A DNA stretch of 64,000 nucleotides from Niabella beijingensis. Its GTDB lineage: Bacteria; Bacteroidota; Bacteroidia; Chitinophagales; Chitinophagaceae. This document shows positions 48,000 to 55,562 of the stretch, in pieces. The notes beneath the pieces were generated by a model, which saw nothing but the letters and a program-made list of their open reading frames with translations, ran no database searches and was not told where the DNA came from. The stretch covers positions 620,001 through 684,000 of the forward strand of contig NZ_JAIQDI010000001.1 in assembly GCF_020034665.1 (NCBI RefSeq). The letters run 5' to 3'. The stretch's first letter is position 1. Each line of letters starts with the position of its first letter. Position numbers and translations under genes: made by a program.

Positions 48000-48482
48000 A
48001 TGTTTATAATTAAAGAACTGGACAATACCCATGGCAGGGAGATCATTGACCTGATCCTGTACATCCAGCAGGTGGAATTTAATGTTCCGGTTACGCTCGA
48101 AGGCCAGCCCGACCTCCTGGACATCGAATCCTTCTATATACAACCGGGTGGAAAATTCTGGGGGGCCTATGCCGGTGATATCCTTATCGGCACCATCGCA
48201 CTGATCCATACCGGGCACCGGACAGGCGTTATCAGGAAGATGTTTGTACACAAAGATCATCGCGGGGCACAGCACGGGGTGGCGCAGGCATTGCTGACCA
48301 CACTTATCAACTACTGCAGGCAGCAGGATATCGGATCGATTTATCTTGGTACGATCGATACGCTTAAGGCCGCCCAGCGGTTTTATGAAAAAAACGGGTT
48401 TGTGAAAATAACCCCGGCGGAGCTTCCTTCTTTTTTTCCCCGGATGATGGCAGACAATACATTTTATTATCTTTCGCTTTAA
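48000..48482 (+). CDS. GNAT family N-acetyltransferase (paired with MarR regulator)
   Basis: A 160-residue GNAT protein. The core strand IRKMFVHKDHRG is followed by the acetyl-CoA loop region RGAQHGVAQALL, and the C-terminal AAQRFYEKNGFVKI motif is classic. The substrate is unknown. It is the first gene of a two-gene unit with a MarR regulator 11 bp downstream, behind the tandem palindrome at 47948-47971. This suggests that the regulator senses a compound which the enzyme acetylates. Confidence 0.88.
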   Translation: MFIIKELDNTHGREIIDLILYIQQVEFNVPVTLEGQPDLLDIESFYIQPGGKFWGAYAGDILIGTIALIHTGHRTGVIRKMFVHKDHRGAQHGVAQALLTTLINYCRQQDIGSIYLGTIDTLKAAQRFYEKNGFVKITPAELPSFFPRMMADNTFYYLSL

Positions 48483-48493
48483 AAGAGATTGTA

Positions 48494-48985
48494 ATGAACA
48501 GCATTGATGAAGCAGGCATCCTGGCACTGGCAACAAGGCTGCAGCGTCTGAGCGAGCGCATCCGCAAACAGGGTACGGAAATTTACAGGCATTGTGGTAT
48601 CGATTTTGATCCGAAATGGTTTCCGGTGATCTATGCGCTTCACAAAAAATCGGAACTGGGTGTAATGGAACTGGCCCAGGAGATCGGCTACACCCATCCT
48701 TCCACCATCAGCCTGTTAAAAGAGCTTACCCGTGAAAAGCTGGTATTGTCGAAAAAGCATCCCAGCGACGACCGGAAACGGCAGCTCTGCCTCTCAGCCA
48801 GGGGAAAAACGCTTGTAGAACAGATGCAGCCTGTGTGGGAGCTGCTGGTACAGGCCATAACACAGGTAACCGATACCCCTAATAATCTGTTCCGCGCCAT
48901 TGATGAAGTGGAAGAACGGATCGAACAGGGCGCACTGCTTGATGCCGCCCACAGGCTGATGAAAAGACCCGGAACTGCACGCTAA
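48494..48985 (+). CDS. MarR family transcriptional regulator
   Basis: A 163-residue winged-helix regulator: dimerisation helices at both ends, recognition region ELGVMELAQEIGYTHPSTISLLKELTREKLV (about residues 52-82) and wing SKKHPSDDRKRQLCLSARG with the conserved D-x-R. Some relatives are fused to the GNAT domain; here the two are separate adjacent genes. It is the best candidate to bind the tandem operator upstream of the pair. Confidence 0.9.
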   Translation: MNSIDEAGILALATRLQRLSERIRKQGTEIYRHCGIDFDPKWFPVIYALHKKSELGVMELAQEIGYTHPSTISLLKELTREKLVLSKKHPSDDRKRQLCLSARGKTLVEQMQPVWELLVQAITQVTDTPNNLFRAIDEVEERIEQGALLDAAHRLMKRPGTAR

Positions 48986-49517
48986 TACATAGCTGCTATT
49001 ACCGCCGGCACGATTAGATATATTAAAAATATTTCTAAAGAACATTAAAAAATCCAAAACGATTAACAGGGATTTTTAAATTTCATGTGTCCGCCTGCTG
49101 TCAGACCGATATTTTATATATTTCTGCTGCAACTGTGATCGCCAAAACGCGGTACCACATTGACTTATAATAAGATTGCCCTACCTTTGCCTTTGCAAAA
49201 TTGCAGGCGTGTAAAGAAAATTACGTACCCTGCTTCTGTCCGCAAATGTGCCGTTGCTAGTTAAACAGGCCAGCTAAGAATGCTTTTGAGAAATGTGATG
49301 TTTTTACGGGTTGATCACAATGGATATGCTCTGCTCCCAAAGGTATGTCCATTTTTTTTGCACTTCCGCTACCGGCACTTTTGATGGCGATGGATCTTTC
49401 TGACCATTCATTACATTTATAAATAAAAATGCTACCCTGATTGAAAGCAGCTCCGCACCGATCGCTATTTCCCGTGGCCGGACCAAAACCATACTGCCTT
49501 TAAACCGCTGAATCCGG
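48986..49517. other. Gene-poor region between marR and AraC gene
   Basis: No convincing coding gene. The left part is AT-rich. From 49160 there is a promoter-like element and a candidate short transcript (next entry). A 62-codon minus-strand frame at 49304-49492 lacks features and overlaps that candidate. Confidence 0.4.
49160..49359 (+). ncRNA. Candidate non-coding transcript with promoter and terminator
   Basis: TTG (49160-49162), 19-nt spacer and TACCTTTG (49182-49189) match the promoter pattern calibrated on the two tRNA genes. Transcription would begin near 49196. AATGGA/TCCATT (49319-49324 with 49348-49353) followed by eight T could end it, giving about 165 nt with no reading frame of note. 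The stem is short and the loop long, so this is a candidate only. Confidence 0.35.
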
Positions 49518-50471
49518 TTACAGCATCGAGTATTGCTTGGGCTTCATCCCGATATGCGCCTCGAACACTCTCGAAAAATGGCTCAGATTGCTAAAGCCCA
49601 GCCGGTACCCTACATCGGAAACGGTATACTTTTTTTCCCTCAGTAAAAGGGCCGCTTCTTTCATTCTGAATTCCTGGTAATAACTAAAAATACTGTTGCC
49701 AAAAATCTGTTTGAACAAACGCTTTAGTTTGGTCGGGCTCATACCGGCATCAACAGCCAGTGTTTTAATCACCGGAGGTATCTCCAGGTGCTCCAGGAGC
49801 TGTGCTTTTATCCTGTATATGGTTGCTATGTCCTCAGTGTTCAATGCATAAAGGCGTCCTTCATCCCGCTTGTCCAGTTCCATCAATAACCGGCAGATCA
49901 GCTCTTCTGCTTTTACCCGCAAAAAAAACAGTTCAAATGATTCATTGATTGGCTCCGTCAGCATTTCATCCACAATTTTCTGTAAAGAAGGATAGATCAT
50001 TTGTTCGAAAAGAAAGGGCTGCGTATTCTGTAACAGGCTTTGCAAAAGCGGTGACCTGTCTGACGGATCAAACAGCCTGCTCAGGTAGCCGGCATCCACT
50101 TCAATATTGATCGTGGCGGTGTTCGTATGAATAGAAATGACATCATCCGTATTTATACGGCTGGTGGCAATGAGAACAGACGGCATTCTATCTTTTTCAG
50201 TGAGTGGCATTGCTCTCTGCGGGAAAATATTCCGGAATTTGAAAACCAACATTCTTTTAGCAGTATTAGCAGCTACATTTTTAACATGTACATCCTGCTT
50301 CAGCTCGTAATTGCTGATGAGCATCCGGATGTCCTCGTTAAAAACAAATCCGGTACAATATCCCCGGCCGAATCTGCGCGGGATCTCTAATCGCCGGCCA
50401 TTGACAGCAGTGCCCAGTAACTGGGCAAGCGATTTCAGCACTTCGGGAACGGTCGGGTTATCCTTTTTCAC
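49518..50471 (-). CDS. AraC family transcriptional regulator (divergent from TetX-like gene)
   Basis: A 317-residue regulator. The N-terminal 200 residues form a cupin-like sensor (strands GYCTGFVFNEDIRMLISNYEL and ISIHTNTATINIEV). The C-terminal double helix-turn-helix is PPVIKTLAVDAGMSPTKLKRLFKQIFGNSIFSYYQEFRM then KYTVSDVGYRLGFSNLSHFSRVFEAHIGMKPKQY. It lies 92 bp from, and divergent to, the monooxygenase gene; such pairs usually mean that it controls that gene and perhaps itself. Confidence 0.92.
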   Translation of the reverse strand: MKKDNPTVPEVLKSLAQLLGTAVNGRRLEIPRRFGRGYCTGFVFNEDIRMLISNYELKQDVHVKNVAANTAKRMLVFKFRNIFPQRAMPLTEKDRMPSVLIATSRINTDDVISIHTNTATINIEVDAGYLSRLFDPSDRSPLLQSLLQNTQPFLFEQMIYPSLQKIVDEMLTEPINESFELFFLRVKAEELICRLLMELDKRDEGRLYALNTEDIATIYRIKAQLLEHLEIPPVIKTLAVDAGMSPTKLKRLFKQIFGNSIFSYYQEFRMKEAALLLREKKYTVSDVGYRLGFSNLSHFSRVFEAHIGMKPKQYSML

Positions 50472-50563
50472 AAGAATGGTCCTTTACGACTATTTTTAAG
50501 TCTAATTTAGTTATTTTATTTCTAAAATGACTTTCAATTTTGTGTTTGTAAATAAAACACAAT

Positions 50564-51697
50564 ATGATGTTACTAAAAGATAAACGAACAGCCATCATCG
50601 GTGCCGGACCGGCCGGACTAACCATGGCCAGACTGCTTCAGCAACAAGGCGCTGATGTAACCGTTTTCGAAAGAGACAAAGATCCTGCGGCAAGAATCCG
50701 GGGCGGCACACTCGACCTGCATAAAAATTCAGGTCAGGAAACCCTGAAAAAGGCCGGATTATTAGAGCATTACTACGCCACCGCATTACCAATGGGCATT
50801 ATTATGACCGATGAACAGGGAAGGGTGTTGTACACGAAACAACCGACCCCCGAAAATCAATACGACAATCCCGAAATCAACAGGAACAGTCTGAGGAAAA
50901 TATTACTGGACAGTCTGAAGACCGGCACGGTTGCCTGGGACAGTAAATGTACAGGGCTGGAAGTGCGCAGCGGGAAATGGCTGCTGTATTTTGAAAACGG
51001 GACGCACACAACAGCGGATCTTGTCATTGTTGCAAATGGCGGAAGATCTGCAATAAGAAGTTATGTTACGGAGACTGCGGCGGAAGAAACCGGCACGCTT
51101 ATCATACAGGGAGATGTACCCCGGCCTGAAATAAATTGCCCGGAGTTTCTCGCACTTTGCAACGGCAACAGGCTGATGACTGCCCACGGGGGTCATTTAC
51201 TCGTTGCCAACCCGTATAATAATGGTGCATTAACCTATGGTGTGATCTTTAAAAAACCTGCTGAGTGGAATCCGGGCCAGGGGCCGGATCTCCAGGATAC
51301 CAGCAGCCTCCGCGCGCTGCTGCTTGACCGTTTCGCCCATTGGAACGAACGGTACAGCCAGTTGTTGCGTTCCACAACAGCCCTCTGGGGTCTGCCGATC
51401 AGAAAACTGCCATTGGAAAAACCCTGGAAGAAAGACCGGCCCCTGCCCATAACGCTTATCGGGGACGCTGCCCACCTGATGCCGCCTTTTGCAGGCCAGG
51501 GTGTAAATACAGGGCTGATGGATGCATTGATCCTATCCAATAATCTTACCGGGGGCACTTTTAAAACCCTGACTGCTGCTGTCGGCAACTACGAACAACA
51601 AATGTTCCGCTATGCCGGGGAGGCACAGCTGGCCTCCTGCACCAATGAAACGGCCATGCTGCATCCCGGCTTTTCTTTCCGGGAATTTATTCATTAA
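50564..51697 (+). CDS. TetX-like FAD-dependent monooxygenase
   Basis: A 377-residue class A flavoprotein monooxygenase. GAGPAGLTMARLL (residues 13-25) binds FAD, RIRGGTLDLHKNSGQE is the FAD loop, and LIGDAAHLMPPFAGQGVNTGL (298-318) is the flavin Asp motif. From memory it aligns to tetracycline-inactivating TetX nearly without gaps at an offset of ten residues. Gln182, Arg203, Met205, Asn216, Pro308, Gly311, Met365 and Phe372 match TetX positions, but Thr224 stands where TetX has His234 and Val214 where it has Phe224. It probably hydroxylates an aromatic or polyketide-like substrate; activity on tetracyclines is doubtful. No mobile element flanks it. Confidence 0.88.
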   Translation: MMLLKDKRTAIIGAGPAGLTMARLLQQQGADVTVFERDKDPAARIRGGTLDLHKNSGQETLKKAGLLEHYYATALPMGIIMTDEQGRVLYTKQPTPENQYDNPEINRNSLRKILLDSLKTGTVAWDSKCTGLEVRSGKWLLYFENGTHTTADLVIVANGGRSAIRSYVTETAAEETGTLIIQGDVPRPEINCPEFLALCNGNRLMTAHGGHLLVANPYNNGALTYGVIFKKPAEWNPGQGPDLQDTSSLRALLLDRFAHWNERYSQLLRSTTALWGLPIRKLPLEKPWKKDRPLPITLIGDAAHLMPPFAGQGVNTGLMDALILSNNLTGGTFKTLTAAVGNYEQQMFRYAGEAQLASCTNETAMLHPGFSFREFIH

Positions 51698-51739
51698 GTG
51701 AAGCTGATAAAGGAGAATTAGGGTTTAATGGTATAGCTG

Positions 51740-51764
51740 AAAAAAAAGCGCCGAAACCGGTGCT
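51740..51764 (-). terminator. Terminator of tRNA-Ser
   Basis: On the minus strand AGCACCG-GTTT-CGGCGCT (51764-51747, one mismatch) is followed by seven T, just past the CCA end of tRNA-Ser. Confidence 0.65.
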
Positions 51765-51781
51765 CTTTGAGTATTTTTTGG

Positions 51782-51866
51782 CGGAGAGCGAGGGATTCGA
51801 ACCCCCGGACCTGTTACAGTCAACGGTTTTCAAGACCGCCGCATTCGACCACTCTGCCAGCTCTCC
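51782..51866 (-). tRNA. tRNA-Ser (anticodon UGA)
   Basis: An 85-nt class II tRNA on the minus strand: acceptor GGAGAGC/GCTCTCC, anticodon arm CGGTCTTGAAAACCG with anticodon TGA, a long variable arm around TGACTGTAACAGGTCC, T-loop TTCGAAT, discriminator G, and CCA encoded at 51781-51779. Confidence 0.97.
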
Positions 51867-51870
51867 GCGG

Positions 51871-51901
51871 CAAAAGTAAGGGTTGGCGGATTGATGACAA
51901 A
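51871..51901 (-). promoter_or_regulatory. Promoter of tRNA-Ser
   Basis: On the minus strand TTTG (51901-51898), 19-nt spacer, TACTTTTG (51878-51871): a full match to TTTG-N19-TAnnTTTG. The -7 element ends only 4 nt before the tRNA 5' end, so the primary transcript would start at or inside the mature tRNA unless a slightly different start is used. Confidence 0.75.
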
Positions 51902-52090
51902 AAAATGTGATTGATTTTTTTATGGATCACTTCCGGGACCAGGTAAAGGCGGCCGCCGGGCGAGCTTTTCAATGGCAGCGCTCATTTGATATCCAGCAAT
52001 TGCCGAAGATAAACAGGGTCATCTGTTCCTCCTTATGAACGCTTTCTCCTGAGATTATAAAGTTAAACACTTTTATACCGTGAGATAGTG

Positions 52091-52110
52091 AAGCCCGGCA
52101 CGCCGGGCTT
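52091..52110. terminator. Hairpin downstream of the immunity gene cluster
   Basis: AAGCCCGG/CCGGGCTT (52091-52098 with 52103-52110) with loop CACG, 23 bp past the stop of the first immunity gene on the minus strand. The T run is poor on both strands, so termination may be weak. Confidence 0.5.
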
Positions 52111-52132
52111 GTATTATCATAATATCTTTAAT

Positions 52133-52552
52133 TCAATTCTGCGCTATATCTAGGGCAGCTATCCCGTGTAATAGCATTGCCTTTATGCTGTCATCAATAG
52201 TATTAGAATTTTTAATCTCCAAAACTTTTGTACTAAGAATGGAAGAGAGCTTGACTAACTCTGACTCATTTAGTTCCCAAAAGTCCATTGGGATTTCTAA
52301 GACACTTTTAAGCAGATCGCCCGGATAATAATTACCTCCCGCGAGAATATCATTAGAGAGTACATTTAAAGCCAATGGCACAACATATTTTAAGCCAATT
52401 TGCTGACCAATTAATAATCGTAAATCATCTATATCAAGGTTATTAACAGGGATCTTCCGAAGTTCAAAACTTCGTTTTACCAGTTCGGTCGGAAATTCAC
52501 GATTCTTCCAAACATTTCCTTCAAGTTCTTCTATACTTCTATTGGTTTTCAT
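52133..52552 (-). CDS. CDI-type immunity protein (contact-dependent inhibition immunity family)
   Basis: A 139-residue soluble helical protein. The string RSIEELEGNVW, then KIPVNNLDIDDLRLLIGQQIGLKYVVPLALNVL and GGNYYPGDLLKSVLEIPMDFW, is what contact-dependent growth inhibition immunity proteins of the CdiI_3-like family look like: a conserved 'LxxLxxxDLRxLIGQxxGLxYLVPLAL...GxxYPGDLLxxvL' pattern. It would neutralise a cognate toxin. Its ATG overlaps the end of a helical frame (stop at 52541-52539) that may be the tail of that toxin, but no intact toxin gene is present. AT-rich compared with neighbours. Confidence 0.8.
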   Translation of the reverse strand: MKTNRSIEELEGNVWKNREFPTELVKRSFELRKIPVNNLDIDDLRLLIGQQIGLKYVVPLALNVLSNDILAGGNYYPGDLLKSVLEIPMDFWELNESELVKLSSILSTKVLEIKNSNTIDDSIKAMLLHGIAALDIAQN

Positions 52553-52700
52553 TTTGTGAATTTTGCAATTTCCTGGCTTTCTCTCTTGCTCTATTTAATA
52601 CATCTGTAATATTCTGAAGCTGACTGCGTATATCCTGAGCCTTTTCAAGAGCATCATCCTCCAAACCTTCTGAATTAATAACCTTGTTTAATGCAGCGAG
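52539..52700 (-). pseudogene. Remnant of a toxin C-terminus upstream of the immunity gene
   Basis: An open stretch of 53 codons without a start, following an in-frame TAG at 52703-52701 and ending in TAG at 52541-52539, so it overlaps the immunity gene start by 14 nt. It is helical and charged (ALEKAQDIRSQLQNITDVL and ending QNSQNENQ). Overlap of a toxin stop with the immunity ATG is normal in polymorphic-toxin loci; here the front of the toxin is lost. Confidence 0.45.
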
Positions 52701-52927
52701 CTAAACCGGCTAAAGCCATTGGTGTGCATGCTCCTGTAATCAGACGATATGAACGTAATAAGGTAACGCCCTCTATTGAAGTAAATATCTAATCTTTCCT
52801 GAATTAAATTCAGCGCTTTATTAAGACTTCTATGTCCACGTATCATTAGTCGTGACAATGTAATACACGTTCCAGTCATCAGACAAGTTATTGATTTCAT
52901 ATTTCTAAAAATCAAACAGGGTGGCAG
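52553..52927 (-). other. Decayed coding region between two immunity genes
   Basis: Fragments of minus-strand frames in different registers lie between the two immunity genes: a 70-codon piece from an ATG at 52900 to a stop near 52688, and a second register reading SYRLITGACTPMALAGLARC in about the same place. None has both a sound start and a recognisable domain. It looks like a gene broken by frameshifts. Confidence 0.35.
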
Positions 52928-53413
52928 CTATCTTTCATTCCCATTATAGTCATATTCCTCTAATGTCCAATCAATAATTACTTCTTGAAACCAATCTAAA
53001 AAACTGTTATTAACAATCTCGGGGCCATCTCCCTCTGAATATTCATAATCATGCTGCCAAAACACGATATCACACGACACGGTATTATTGGATCTCGTAT
53101 CAAAGCAATAGTGATTGCCTTGCCCATCCGGCGAAAAAGGGATCAAATATAAGGGCATAGGATTTGCAACTTCAGAATGCTCAAATTTGTAGACATTCTC
53201 TAACGAACTGGCAGAATCATCTATGCCAAAAACGGAATTCCCCATTATATCAAATCCATTATGTTCCCTTAGAAAGGCTTTATAATCTAAAGGCAACATT
53301 AATCCAAGTCTATTTTCACACTCTATTATTTTGGTATTTTCCAAGCTTCCGCCGCTTGTAGCAATTGCTGTGGAAAATTTTGACAACTCTTTTAATATAG
53401 GCTCCAGTTTCAT
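52928..53413 (-). CDS. SMI1/KNR4 (SUKH) family immunity protein
   Basis: A 161-residue SUKH-superfamily protein. The core pattern is seen: IIECENRLGLMLPLDYKAFLREHNGFDIMG (helix then the family's 'LPxdyKxFLrxhNG' motif), later LYLIPFSPDGQGNHYCFDTR (the 'FapdGgGdyycfD' strand pair), then DIVFWQHDYE and a C-terminal helix SFLDWFQEVI. Such proteins protect against nuclease and other polymorphic toxins, often in arrays. The start at 53413 (MKLEPILKEL) is where the domain begins; a longer frame starts at 53473. Confidence 0.88.
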   Translation of the reverse strand: MKLEPILKELSKFSTAIATSGGSLENTKIIECENRLGLMLPLDYKAFLREHNGFDIMGNSVFGIDDSASSLENVYKFEHSEVANPMPLYLIPFSPDGQGNHYCFDTRSNNTVSCDIVFWQHDYEYSEGDGPEIVNNSFLDWFQEVIIDWTLEEYDYNGNER

Positions 53414-53516
53414 AACAATATTATTACCTTCTCGGAAACTCCTTTTGTTAATATTTTCTTCTTTGCGAATCATTTTTTTTCTATTTTAGAGGGCCTTGAT
53501 TTGTTTGGGTGATTCT

Positions 53517-54026
53517 TCACTCCTCAATTGGAATTTCACTTAACTGTTGATTACTTTCTATTTTATTAAAAAAATCTTTCATATCAATTTCATAGCTCCA
53601 CGAAATAACACCATCAAAAAATGAGACTTCATGTCTTCCATTATTTTTGCCTAAATATATATTTGGCACATCTGTTCCACTTAAAGCAAATCTTATTCCG
53701 TGAGCCGCTCGATAATTAAAAATTTTATCTATCAAGTCATCGTCATACTCTTCGTCACTATCATAAAAATGAAAAATCAAAGCAGCAATTGAATGCTCAC
53801 CGTTGATATTCTCTAATGGGCATTCCTGCTCCAATAAATTTATTTTATTTACTTTTAGCCAACCAAGGAGGCATCTCAAATCCCATTCCCAATCAAATAG
53901 CACTCTAATTATCCTTCCTTTCCGTGATGTAACAGCCAAGGCAATTTGCGACCAGCAAATACCGGGATCATGCAATTCTGAATAGGGGTATTTCTTTCTT
54001 CTAAAAAACAAGTCCAGTTGGTTCAT
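53517..54026 (-). CDS. Hypothetical protein in immunity cluster
   Basis: A 169-residue acidic, soluble protein. It is strand-rich at first (HDPGICWSQIALAVTSRKGRIIRVLFDWEWDLRCLLGWL) with many aromatic residues, then acidic (YDSDEEYDDDLIDKIFNYRAAHG) and ends in a short helical acidic tail. The composition, size and place between a SUKH gene and a broken gene suggest another immunity protein, but I recognise no family. I start at 54026 (MNQLDLFF); an ATG at 54038 is possible. Confidence 0.6.
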   Translation of the reverse strand: MNQLDLFFRRKKYPYSELHDPGICWSQIALAVTSRKGRIIRVLFDWEWDLRCLLGWLKVNKINLLEQECPLENINGEHSIAALIFHFYDSDEEYDDDLIDKIFNYRAAHGIRFALSGTDVPNIYLGKNNGRHEVSFFDGVISWSYEIDMKDFFNKIESNQQLSEIPIEE

Positions 54027-54144
54027 TTTCTCTGCCAATACATTTTTTAATCTTCAGAAGCGATACATTGCAATAAAGTATTATGGTCAGTGTCGAAAAC
54101 GATTTTATTCATTGCAGAATCAAAATAAAATATTCAAAAAAAAC

Positions 54145-54333
54145 TTAATCAGCAATAATTGGGACCACATCTGACTTTTGGCACTCCAGCTTAGGCCAGG
54201 GATAAAATCCTTCATCCGCTAGCGCTAAAAATACCTGATCATCAAAGTCACAAATAAATCTTATTAATTGGCTCTCCCAAACTTCACTATTCTCTCTGTG
54301 TTCTTTTGTGGCTTTGGGCAGTTTTCTATATTG
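54145..54333 (-). pseudogene. Truncated immunity-like gene fragment
   Basis: 62 sense codons plus TAA are open on the minus strand, preceded in frame by TAG and TAA (54336-54334 and 54339-54337) with no start codon. The piece reads as real protein (HRENSEVWESQLIRFICDF, then ALADEGFYPWPKLEC) with soluble, acidic character like its neighbours. The 5' part is gone, so it is a remnant. Confidence 0.5.
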
Positions 54334-54719
54334 CTATTAGTGATCAATTATGAGGTTGTTTCAGCAATTTCCTTTTGGTCGCCAAGTCATCTTTTCAGCA
54401 GGTTCGGGGTTGACTCACAACTTTCATAAACAGCGGTTTTCAGGTCTTATCGTTTTACATACTTCAGTCTAGCTTTTATTCTGACGTAAATGTACAACAC
54501 CGGACCGCATTTTCAAGAAAAAATTATCAACACGCTTTAAAACAGGGTCCGGAGCCGCCCCGTTACCCGTCGTCGTCATTAAAATTCATGACAGGCTGAG
54601 GCCCCGGTATCGTCAACCGGCACCATTTTGAAAATTGCCGTATATTTATCTGCCGGGCGTCGGGCAATAGTTCCGGAAAAACCCCTACCGTAAAAAATCT
54701 TTTAGTAATCATTGTCAGT
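54334..54719. other. Gene-free stretch between immunity remnants and AraC gene
   Basis: I see no coding frame with support, no strong repeat and no clear promoter match here. The left half is low-GC like the immunity patch, the right half (from about 54500) returns to the GC of the rest of the chromosome, so the edge of the acquired segment probably lies near 54450-54550. Confidence 0.4.
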
Positions 54720-55496
54720 ATGCTGCGTATACAGGAATATAACCCGGCACCGCAACTCCGGTCCTTTATAAAAAAAGTGTACCACTTTGAAGAAAAAGAG
54801 GCCTTGCAAACCATACTGCCGTTTTATCCCGACGGTTATCCCGGTATCATTTATCATACCGCCAGTGATGGTTTGTACAGTCTGAAAAATAAAAAACTAA
54901 CCCCCTTCTTTTTGTATGGTCAGACGCTGACCCCTATTGAGCTGCGGATGGGCAGCCCTTTTACAATGCTTATCTACCAGCTCTACCCTTCGGTTGCCTA
55001 TGATCTTTTCGGACTGGACCCGGCAATGATCAATGACGATTGCTACAATTTAGAACATCTTATTTCCCCAGCCGCCTTTCTCCGGTTAAAGGAGGCTGCG
55101 CAACCGGAACAGCAGACCGATATTATTAATGATTTCCTGCTGCACTACGGAAATTCCACGCACGCTATAAACCACCAGTTGCTGCAGGCCATAAAATATA
55201 TTATTGATCGCAATGGTAATGTAAAGATCAAAGATGCCAGCGCGGAAGCTTATCTCACAGAGCGCACCTTCCAGCGGCAGTTCCTGACACGTGTCGGTAT
55301 CACTCCAAAGCAATTTGCCCTGATCATCCAGTTCCAGAACAGCGTAGCGGACATGGGCGGAAAGGACCTGGGCGCCCTTACCCACGTGGCACTGGAGAAC
55401 GGTTTCAATGACCAGTCGCATTTTATCCGGATCATTAAAAAATACAGCGGCAAAACACCCAGGGCACTGATACATATGCAGCCGATCCTGTTGTAG
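54720..55496 (+). CDS. AraC family transcriptional regulator
   Basis: A 258-residue regulator. The N-terminal part (RIQEYNPAPQLRSFIKKVYHFEE and LPFYPDGYPGIIYHT) is the sensor domain common in Bacteroidota AraC proteins. The C-terminal DNA-binding domain shows VKIKDASAEAYLTERTFQRQFLTRVGITPKQFALIIQFQ and GALTHVALENGFNDQSHFIRIIKKYSGKTPRAL. It lies 67 bp upstream of an NAD(P)-binding protein gene on the same strand and probably regulates it. Confidence 0.9.
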   Translation: MLRIQEYNPAPQLRSFIKKVYHFEEKEALQTILPFYPDGYPGIIYHTASDGLYSLKNKKLTPFFLYGQTLTPIELRMGSPFTMLIYQLYPSVAYDLFGLDPAMINDDCYNLEHLISPAAFLRLKEAAQPEQQTDIINDFLLHYGNSTHAINHQLLQAIKYIIDRNGNVKIKDASAEAYLTERTFQRQFLTRVGITPKQFALIIQFQNSVADMGGKDLGALTHVALENGFNDQSHFIRIIKKYSGKTPRALIHMQPILL

Positions 55497-55562
55497 CGAT
55501 TGTCGTTTTTATCCAATTTCACACCCGTATGGTCAGGTAATTTTGTTTTAAAATAAACAACT

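Noticed and set aside
49304..49492. A 62-codon minus-strand frame 25 bp after the AraC gene
   Set aside because: It has no domain, signal or conserved feature that I can see, and it overlaps the candidate transcript on the other strand; it may be a small gene but I cannot support it.
50564..51697. Calling the TetX homologue a tetracycline-resistance gene
   Set aside because: The equivalent of the drug-contacting His is Thr and the context is chromosomal with its own regulator; homology alone does not support resistance.
52100..54550. Insertion sequence or prophage remnants in the AT-rich immunity patch
   Set aside because: No transposase, integrase or terminal inverted repeats could be found in either strand.
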